From Candidatus Nealsonbacteria bacterium CG11_big_fil_rev_8_21_14_0_20_37_68 (GTDB lineage: Bacteria > Patescibacteriota > Minisyncoccia > Minisyncoccales > GCA-002782225): DNA of 10,198 nucleotides. A model generated the notes under the pieces. It worked only from the letters and a program-made list of their open reading frames with translations, was not told where the DNA came from and made no database searches. The DNA is taken from positions 1-10,198 of the forward strand of contig PCWJ01000010.1 of assembly GCA_002787295.1 (NCBI GenBank). Direction: 5' to 3'. How positions within the stretch are numbered: the first letter of the stretch is position 1; the number at the start of each line of letters is the position of its first letter. This document shows positions 5,638-10,198 of this stretch, piece by piece. A program made the translations under genes and the position numbers.

Positions 5638-6561
5638 ATGAAAAATGAAAAATTTAGCATATTAGATGCTATCGGTAACACTCCACTTGTAGAAATTGTT
5701 AATTTAAATAGAAATCAAAAAGTAAAAATTTTTGGAAAACTCGAAGGAAATAATCCTGGAGGTTCGGTTAAAGATCGCCCTGCTTACTACATGTTAAAAA
5801 AAGCAGAAGAATCTGGCGAACTTACAAAAGAAAAAACAATAATTGAACCTACATCGGGAAATACAGGAATCGCCCTAGCAACGTTGGGTGTAGTAAAAGG
5901 ATATAAAGTGAAACTTGTCATGCCAGAATGTGTGAGTATGGAAAGACGTCGCCTTATTGAAGCCTTCGGTGCCGAACTTCTACTTACACCTGCAAAAGAA
6001 GGGACTGACGGCGCTATTAAAATAGCACATCGAATTCTCAGCAGAAACCCTGGAAAATATTTTATGCCAAATCAATTCGATAATGAAAATAATGTACTCG
6101 CTCATTATGAAACAACGGGACCTGAGATTTGGCGTGATACCAGGGGGAAAATAACCTATTTTGTTGCGGGTATGGGAACAGGAGGCACTTTGATGGGTGC
6201 GGGGAAATATTTGAAAGAAAAAAATCCAGGGGTTAAAGTCGTTGGTATTGAACCCCAAAAAGGGCACAAAATCCAAGGACTTAAAAATATGGAAGAATCT
6301 ATCATTCCTAAAATCTTCCATCAAGAAAGATTGGATGAAAAAATTATTATCGGTGATGAAGAAGCTTTTGGAATAGCAAGAATACTTGCCACAAAAGAAG
6401 GCTTATTTGTTGGTATGTCGAGCGGGGCAGCAGTAGCAGGGGCTTTACGTATCGCTAAAAAGATTAAATCGGGGATAATTGTTGTTATTTTACCCGACCG
6501 AGGAGACCGTTATCTAAGTACTGCCCTGTTTAGATCTATCTGTGCAAAATGCCCTCCATAA
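5638..6561 (+). CDS. cysM: Cysteine synthase, CysM type
   Basis: PLP enzyme that makes L-cysteine from O-acetylserine (or O-phosphoserine) and sulfide or thiosulfate. The 307-residue length is normal. The protein shows AIGNTPL at 11-17, the PLP lysine K45 in GGSVKDR, the substrate loop TSGNTG at 72-77, the phosphate-binding GTGGT at 180-184 and the PLP-ring serine in SSGAA at 261-265. KLEGNNPGGSVKDR and PDRGDRYLST are closer to CysM than to CysK. It sits 15 bases after iscR and 30 bases before iscS, and would supply the cysteine that the desulfurase consumes. An odd C-terminal tail holds a C302-x2-C305 pair near the end, possibly for sulfur handling or redox control; this is speculative. Cystathionine beta-synthase is a less likely alternative because the extra domains are absent. 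Confidence 0.88.
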   Translation: MKNEKFSILDAIGNTPLVEIVNLNRNQKVKIFGKLEGNNPGGSVKDRPAYYMLKKAEESGELTKEKTIIEPTSGNTGIALATLGVVKGYKVKLVMPECVSMERRRLIEAFGAELLLTPAKEGTDGAIKIAHRILSRNPGKYFMPNQFDNENNVLAHYETTGPEIWRDTRGKITYFVAGMGTGGTLMGAGKYLKEKNPGVKVVGIEPQKGHKIQGLKNMEESIIPKIFHQERLDEKIIIGDEEAFGIARILATKEGLFVGMSSGAAVAGALRIAKKIKSGIIVVILPDRGDRYLSTALFRSICAKCPP

Positions 6562-6591
6562 ACAAATAGTAAAAATTAAAAGCTTAAAAAT

Positions 6592-7794
6592 ATGACTGAA
6601 AACAAAATTTACTTAGACTATGCTGCTACTACTCCAGTTGATCCCCGGGTAACAAAAGCGATGCTACCTTATTTTAGTAAGAAATTTGGAAATACTATGT
6701 CTCTCCATAGTTTTGGCCAGGAAGCTAAACAGGCCCTGGAAGAAAGTAGGGAAATGGTGGCTGATTTAATGGGGGCTAAGCCAAATGGAATAATTTTCAC
6801 TAGCTCGGCAACTGAAAGTAATAATTTAGTTTTAAAAGGAATTGCTTTTGCTAACAAAGCTAAGGGCCGTCACATTATAATTTCCTCAATTGAACACCCC
6901 TGTATTATGGAAAGTGCAAAATGGTTAGAAACTCAGGGTTTTGAAATAACTAGATTAAAGGTTGATAAATATGGATTCGTTAATCCCGACGATGTAAAAA
7001 AAGCAATCAAAAAGGAGACAATCTTAGTTTCAATAATCCATGCCTCAAATGAAATAGGGACTATTCAACCAATTGAAGAAATCGGAAAGATTTGTAAAGA
7101 CTACAACCCACCCACCACCCTCCCCGCCGAAGGCGGGGCCCCTAGGGTTTATTTTCATACCGATGCCACTCAAAGTTTCGGCAAAATTCCAATAGATGTA
7201 AATAAAATGAATATAGACTTATTATCAGCCTCTTCCCATAAAATGTATGGGCCAAAAGGGGTTGGTTGTTTATTTGTCAGAGAAGGAACAAAAATCGAAC
7301 CAATCTTACACGGCGGTGGTCATGAAGGAGGATTAAGGTCTTCAACAGTAAATGTTCCTGGAATTGTTGGTTTTGCTGAGGCCTGCAAAATTTGCAAAAT
7401 GGAAATGAAAAAAGAAGCTCAAAGATTGACAAAATTAAGAGATAAATTGATAAAAGGAATACTTAAAAAAATAGAAGATGTCCATCTTAATGGTAATCCC
7501 AAAAAAAGATTGCCAAATAATGCTAACTTTTGGTTTTCTTTCGTTGAAGGGGAATCTTTGGTCATTCAGCTTGATCTCTTAGGGATTGCCGCCTCCACTG
7601 GTTCCGCCTGCGCTACAGTCAAATTAGAACCAAGTCATGTTCTTTTGGCAATAGGTCTTAAACCTCAAGAAGCCCATGGTTCTTTGAGACTGACCTTGGG
7701 AAGATGGACAAAGGAAAAAGATATTGATTATGTATTAAAGGTCTTGCCAGGAATAATAAAAAAATTAAGAGAAATTTCACCGCTTAAAAAATAA
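6592..7794 (+). CDS. iscS: Cysteine desulfurase IscS/NifS with repeat insertion
   Basis: PLP enzyme that removes sulfur from cysteine as a persulfide and passes it to IscU for Fe-S clusters and to MnmA for tRNA thiolation. The 400-residue protein has YLDYAATTP at 7-15, SSATESNN at 71-78, catalytic His102 in IEHP, the PLP-contacting HTDATQ at 189-194, the PLP lysine K217 in SSHKMYGPKG and the catalytic C340 in STGSACATVKLEPSHVL. The active-site loop is the long class I form. Residues about 172-185, just before the invariant HTDATQ strand, are extra compared with NifS/IscS and are encoded by copy B of the hairpin/G-run repeat; the frame is preserved and all catalytic residues are intact, so the enzyme is probably active. 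The stop codon lies two bases before the iscU start, indicating close coupling. Confidence 0.93.
   Translation: MTENKIYLDYAATTPVDPRVTKAMLPYFSKKFGNTMSLHSFGQEAKQALEESREMVADLMGAKPNGIIFTSSATESNNLVLKGIAFANKAKGRHIIISSIEHPCIMESAKWLETQGFEITRLKVDKYGFVNPDDVKKAIKKETILVSIIHASNEIGTIQPIEEIGKICKDYNPPTTLPAEGGAPRVYFHTDATQSFGKIPIDVNKMNIDLLSASSHKMYGPKGVGCLFVREGTKIEPILHGGGHEGGLRSSTVNVPGIVGFAEACKICKMEMKKEAQRLTKLRDKLIKGILKKIEDVHLNGNPKKRLPNNANFWFSFVEGESLVIQLDLLGIAASTGSACATVKLEPSHVLLAIGLKPQEAHGSLRLTLGRWTKEKDIDYVLKVLPGIIKKLREISPLKK
7100..7143 (-). repeat. Hairpin/G-run repeat, copy B (inside iscS)
   Basis: The G-rich strand is the minus strand, so the gene reads the C-rich strand. On the plus strand it is a 22-base C-rich tail (7100-7121), then CCCCGCC, loop GAA, GGCGGGG (7122-7138), then CCCCT. 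The tail matches copies A and C at 20 of 22 positions each. It encodes the proline- and glycine-rich insert ending in PRV before YFHTDATQ. The opposite orientation to copies A and C shows that the element is tolerated in frame either way round. Confidence 0.85.
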
Positions 7795-7796
7795 AA

Positions 7797-8303
7797 ATGA
7801 AAATTTATTCAAAAGAAATAATTAAACATTTCAAAAATCCCAAAAATGTGGGGAAAATCAAAGATCCCGATGGAGTTGGCGAGGCGGGGAATTTGATCTG
7901 CGGCGATGTCATGAAACTTTATTTGAAAATTGGAAAGAATAAAGAAGGCGAAAAAATTATTAAAGATATAAAATTTGAAACCTTGGGCTGTGTCGTTGCT
8001 ATTGCCAACACAAGTTTACTCACAACAATGATAAAAGGAAAAAAATTAGAAGATGCTTTAAAGATTGAAAAAGAAGATTTGATAAAAAGATTGGGGCAGC
8101 CCCTTCCCCCAATTAAAATCCATTGTTCAATTTTAGCTGTAGATGCTTTAAAGGAGGCAATTTACGATTATTATCTAAAAAATAAAATCCCAATTCCACA
8201 GGAATTAAAAAAAGAGCATCAGGGGATAATTAAAACTCGGGAAGAGATAGAAAAGAAATACAAGGGATTTACGATCTTTGAAGAGGAAATTTTACGAAAA
8301 TAA
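7797..8303 (+). CDS. iscU: Fe-S cluster assembly scaffold IscU/NifU-like
   Basis: Scaffold on which [2Fe-2S] clusters are built from sulfur delivered by IscS. The 168-residue protein contains all three cluster cysteines in their family settings: the GNLICGDVM motif, including the conserved Asp after CG; TLGCVVAIANTS; and PPIKIHCSILAVDAL with the conserved His before Cys. The LPPIK motif that HscA chaperones recognise in other bacteria is present, although no hscA or hscB is in this window. Compared with the usual 125-145 residues it has an additional charged C-terminal stretch of about 40 residues. It follows iscS by two bases and precedes mnmA by three, so the three are surely cotranscribed. 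The organisation is Isc/NifU-like; SufU is less likely given the Asp and LPPxK context and the partnering desulfurase. Confidence 0.9.
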   Translation: MKIYSKEIIKHFKNPKNVGKIKDPDGVGEAGNLICGDVMKLYLKIGKNKEGEKIIKDIKFETLGCVVAIANTSLLTTMIKGKKLEDALKIEKEDLIKRLGQPLPPIKIHCSILAVDALKEAIYDYYLKNKIPIPQELKKEHQGIIKTREEIEKKYKGFTIFEEEILRK

Positions 8304-8306
8304 AAT

Positions 8307-9431
8307 ATGCCAAAAAAGGTAATCGTCGCAATGTCGGGCGGATTAGATTCATCGGTTGCGGCTGCCATTTTAAAAAGGGCTGGTTTTGAAGTAACCGGGG
8401 TTTTTATGAAGCTTGCGAATTTACTTTCTTTTAAAGAGGCAGGAAAAAGGGCCAGAAAAATAGCCAAGATTTTAGGAATTCCGTTTTTGGTTTTAGATTT
8501 AAGAAAAGAATTTAAAAAAAGAATTATTGATTATTTTCTGAAAGAATATAAACGAGGAGTAACTCCTAACCCCTGTGTTATTTGTAATAAAGAAATAAAA
8601 TTTGGGTTATTGTTAGAAAAAACCTTAGATTTAGATGCAGACTTTGTTGCTACTGGCCATTATACCCGACTTAAGAAAGATAAAAATGGAATTCATCTGT
8701 TAAAGGCGAGAGACAAAGACAAAGATCAGTCGTATTTTTTGTGGATGTTAAATCAAAACCAATTGAAGCGAATTTTATTTCCGATTGAAAATTATACCAG
8801 AAAGGAAGTTGAGAACTTAGCAAGAAAGTTTAAATTACCGGTCTTAAATATTAAAAAATCAGTAGAAATTTGTTTTATTCAAACGACCATAAATGATTTT
8901 TTGAAGAAATATCTTAAACCAAAACCAGGCCAGATTGTTGACGTTCGGGGTAAAGTATTGGGGAAACATAGAGGATTACATTTTTATACTATTGGCCAAA
9001 GAAAAGGAATAGGCCTTCCCCGGGGGCCATATTATGTTATGGACAAAGACATAAAAAAGAGTCTCTTAATCGTCACCAAGAATGAAAAGGATTTATATAA
9101 AAAAGAACTTACGGCCAAAAGCATTAATTGGATTTCCGGTAAACCCCCTCTTCTGCCGTTGAGGATAAAGACAAAAATTCGTTATCGTCAGCTGGCTTTG
9201 CCAGCCACTATCTATCATCTAAAATCTAATATCTATAGGGGCCCCGACTTCTGTCGGGGAGGGCGGGGGGTGGGTTGTAGTCTAATTTTTGAAAAGCCTC
9301 AGCGAGCCATTACTCCGGGTCAGTCAGTTGTTTTCTACAAAGGAGATGAATTAATCGGCGGCGGAATAATTCGGTCTATTCAGAACGAAGTTCTGGCGAC
9401 CCGTCTCGAGCAAAGCTCGAGAAAAGGGTAA
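8307..9431 (+). CDS. mnmA: tRNA-specific 2-thiouridylase MnmA
   Basis: Adenylates wobble uridine U34 of tRNA-Lys, Glu and Gln and replaces its O2 by sulfur received from the IscS pathway. The 374-residue protein has the PP-loop SGGLDSS at 10-16, the first catalytic cysteine C90 in TPNPCVICN with IKFG following, ATGHYTR at 115-121, DQSYFLW at 140-146 and the second catalytic cysteine C189 in VEICFI. Its C-terminal barrel ends with ITPGQSVVFY and GGGII. Two oddities stand out. The segment after the first beta-strand (around 36-44) is much shorter than in typical MnmA and lacks the usual cysteine- and aspartate-rich stretch. The barrel carries an insert at about 310-324 encoded by copy C of the hairpin/G-run repeat, and nearby palindromes encode residues 296-300 and most of the C-terminal tail (357-372). 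Catalytic residues are intact. It is last in the operon, before a terminator. Confidence 0.93.
   Translation: MPKKVIVAMSGGLDSSVAAAILKRAGFEVTGVFMKLANLLSFKEAGKRARKIAKILGIPFLVLDLRKEFKKRIIDYFLKEYKRGVTPNPCVICNKEIKFGLLLEKTLDLDADFVATGHYTRLKKDKNGIHLLKARDKDKDQSYFLWMLNQNQLKRILFPIENYTRKEVENLARKFKLPVLNIKKSVEICFIQTTINDFLKKYLKPKPGQIVDVRGKVLGKHRGLHFYTIGQRKGIGLPRGPYYVMDKDIKKSLLIVTKNEKDLYKKELTAKSINWISGKPPLLPLRIKTKIRYRQLALPATIYHLKSNIYRGPDFCRGGRGVGCSLIFEKPQRAITPGQSVVFYKGDELIGGGIIRSIQNEVLATRLEQSSRKG
9191..9205. repeat. Short palindrome with GC-TTT-GC tip inside mnmA
   Basis: GCTGGC (9191-9196), loop TTT, GCCAGC (9200-9205) form a perfect 6-bp stem. It lies about 30 bases before the hairpin/G-run repeat copy C, within the same barrel segment of mnmA. 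The tip matches the palindromes after the KamA-type gene and at the 3' end of mnmA. Confidence 0.5.
9237..9281 (+). repeat. Hairpin/G-run repeat, copy C (inside mnmA)
   Basis: AGGGG (9237-9241) leads into stem CCCCGAC (9242-9248), loop TTCT, stem GTCGGGG (9253-9259), then a tail of AGGG, C, a run of six G, T, GGG and TTGTAGT. The tail matches copy B at 20 of 22 positions and the lead is identical. The G-rich strand is coding, and the repeat starts at the first codon position, a different phase from copy A. It encodes a Gly/Arg-rich insert with two cysteines. Confidence 0.85.
9381..9422. repeat. Two adjacent palindromes forming the mnmA 3' end
   Basis: CAGAAC (9381-9386), loop GAA, GTTCTG (9390-9395) is followed by TCTCGAGC (9404-9411), loop AAA, GCTCGAGA (9415-9422). 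Both are perfect stems, of 6 and 8 bp. They encode the C-terminal tail of MnmA beyond the conserved GGGII, so the tail seems to have been made from palindromes. The T-rich termination signal comes later, so these are not the terminator. Confidence 0.55.
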
Positions 9432-9466
9432 AGAATAAAAATGGTATAACCTGCCGAAAATTTATC

Positions 9467-9515
9467 AAGCCCCGTACAACAACAAGTTGTTTACAGGACA
9501 AGGGGTTTTATTTTT
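9467..9515 (+). terminator. Probable Rho-independent terminator of the isc-mnmA operon
   Basis: AAGCCCC (9467-9473) pairs with GGGGTTT (9502-9508, one G-T pair). The interior can add a further small stem, ACAAC with GTTGT, and the structure is followed by a T-rich run, TTTTATTTTT (9506-9515). It lies in the 114-base gap between mnmA and alaS, the only sizeable gap on the plus strand, and would separate alaS from the operon. The long interior makes the stem weaker than ideal. Confidence 0.6.
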
Positions 9516-9545
9516 GGGAAAATTCTGATAACATTAAAAATAGTT

Positions 9546-10198
9546 ATGACCTCCAAAGAGTTACGGCGAGCCTTTTTAGATTTTTTTGAAAAAAGGGGGC
9601 ACAAAATCGTACCTTCCAGCCCTCTTTTGCCTGCAGACCCAAGCGTTTTGTTTACCACCGCCGGAATGCAGCAGTTTAAGTCTTATTATTTAGAGAAAAA
9701 ATCCCCTTACGGTCCAAACGTTGCTTCCTGCCAGAAATGCATTCGGACTTCCGATATTGAAGAAGTTGGAGACGAAAGCCATTTGACCTTTCTGGAAATG
9801 CTTGGTAATTTTTCTTTCGGCGGTTATTTTAAGAAAGAAGCAATAAAGTTAGCTTTTGAATTTCTTTTCCGGGAATTAAAGTTGCCAAAAGAAGATGCCA
9901 TTTTTACCGTTTTTGAAGGCGACAAGGATGTTCCGGCCGATGAAGAATCCGTTTTAATTTGGAAAAAATTAGGAATACCGGAAAATAGAATAAAAAAAGC
10001 CTCAAAGGAAGATAATTTTTGGGGGCCAACCGGCTTAGAAGGACCCTGCGGTCCCACCACCGAAGTTCATTTTAAAGGCGTTGAAGTTTGGAACTTAGTT
10101 TTTAATGAATACTATAAGGGAAGAAATAAAAAGTTTTTTACTCCCTTAAAGCAAAAAGGAGTAGATACCGGAATGGGATTAGAAAGATTAGCCATGAT
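9546..10198 (+). CDS. alaS: Alanyl-tRNA synthetase, N-terminal part (runs off window)
   Basis: Class II synthetase that charges tRNA-Ala with alanine. The first 217 codons are visible and cut by the right edge. The catalytic domain begins at MTSKELRRAFLDFF and shows TTAGMQQFK (motif 1 area), QKCIRTSDIEEVGDE, LTFLEMLGNFSFGGYFKKEA (motif 2 area), DNFWGPTG, GPCGP, EVWNLVFNEYY and VDTGMGLERLA (motif 3). The motif 2 area is shorter than in E. coli, where RTGGKHNDLENVG stands in place of RTSDIEEVG; I take this to be a lineage variant. The ATG at 9546 is chosen because it begins exactly at the family N-terminus. No Shine-Dalgarno motif and no T-box leader are visible, and a clear promoter is not apparent in the short gap after the terminator. 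Its place after mnmA repeats the order seen in Firmicutes. Confidence 0.95.
   Translation, partial: MTSKELRRAFLDFFEKRGHKIVPSSPLLPADPSVLFTTAGMQQFKSYYLEKKSPYGPNVASCQKCIRTSDIEEVGDESHLTFLEMLGNFSFGGYFKKEAIKLAFEFLFRELKLPKEDAIFTVFEGDKDVPADEESVLIWKKLGIPENRIKKASKEDNFWGPTGLEGPCGPTTEVHFKGVEVWNLVFNEYYKGRNKKFFTPLKQKGVDTGMGLERLAM

Noticed and set aside
5980..6324. Minus-strand 114-codon open frame opposite cysM
   Set aside because: Lies wholly antisense to a well-supported CDS and shows no protein family features.
4475..9281. CRISPR array or ordinary tandem repeat
   Set aside because: The three related units are kilobases apart, lie within genes and in both orientations, with no regular spacing.
9432..9545. 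T-box riboswitch ahead of alaS
   Set aside because: The gap is 114 bases, lacks a T-box consensus and specifier stem, and is explained by a terminator.
9824..10060. Minus-strand 78-codon open frame opposite alaS
   Set aside because: Antisense to conserved AlaS motifs, hence a shadow.

Overview
The window looks like a piece of a small, AT-rich bacterial genome of the Candidate Phyla Radiation (Patescibacteria, Parcubacteria-like). This is inferred from lysine- and isoleucine-rich proteins, very tight gene packing, A-rich start regions with no Shine-Dalgarno motif at any of ten starts, and the wording of the AlaS motifs. It is not proven. The standard genetic code fits all genes.

Layout. Positions 1-179 hold no convincing gene but contain two strong palindromes. 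Positions 180-5052 are a minus-strand cassette, transcribed right to left from a promoter near 5069-5096. It encodes two tandem PP-loop proteins with a C-terminal four-cysteine knuckle that resemble MurL (the ATP-dependent UDP-MurNAc-L-Ala-L-Glu epimerase), then a D-Ala-D-Ala-ligase-like ATP-grasp enzyme, then a KamA-type radical SAM lysine 2,3-aminomutase. Together they suggest a peptide or cell-wall precursor tailoring pathway. Positions 5053-5208 are a divergent promoter region. Positions 5209-9431 are a plus-strand sulfur/Fe-S operon: Rrf2/IscR regulator, CysM-type cysteine synthase, cysteine desulfurase IscS, scaffold IscU and tRNA 2-thiouridylase MnmA. A terminator follows, then the 5' part of alaS, which runs off the right edge. 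The order iscR-iscS-iscU-mnmA-alaS is familiar from Firmicutes; the inserted cysM makes cysteine supply, desulfuration, cluster assembly and tRNA thiolation one unit.

The most unusual signal is a 44-45 bp repeat present three times, each time inside a protein-coding gene (the first MurL-like gene, iscS and mnmA), in different orientation or reading frame and always without breaking the frame. Each copy has an AGGGG lead, a 7-bp stem-loop whose arms differ between copies by paired changes, and a tail of G-runs forming a canonical G-quadruplex motif. All differences in the tail fall between the G-runs. The copies add about 14-20 residues to loops of otherwise conserved enzymes. The picture resembles the Rickettsia palindromic elements that insert in frame, but with a hairpin plus G-quadruplex design that I do not recognise. 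Several other short palindromes with C-GAA-G or GC-AAA-GC tips sit at gene ends and inside mnmA and the first MurL-like gene, so the region appears to have been invaded repeatedly by small structured repeats.
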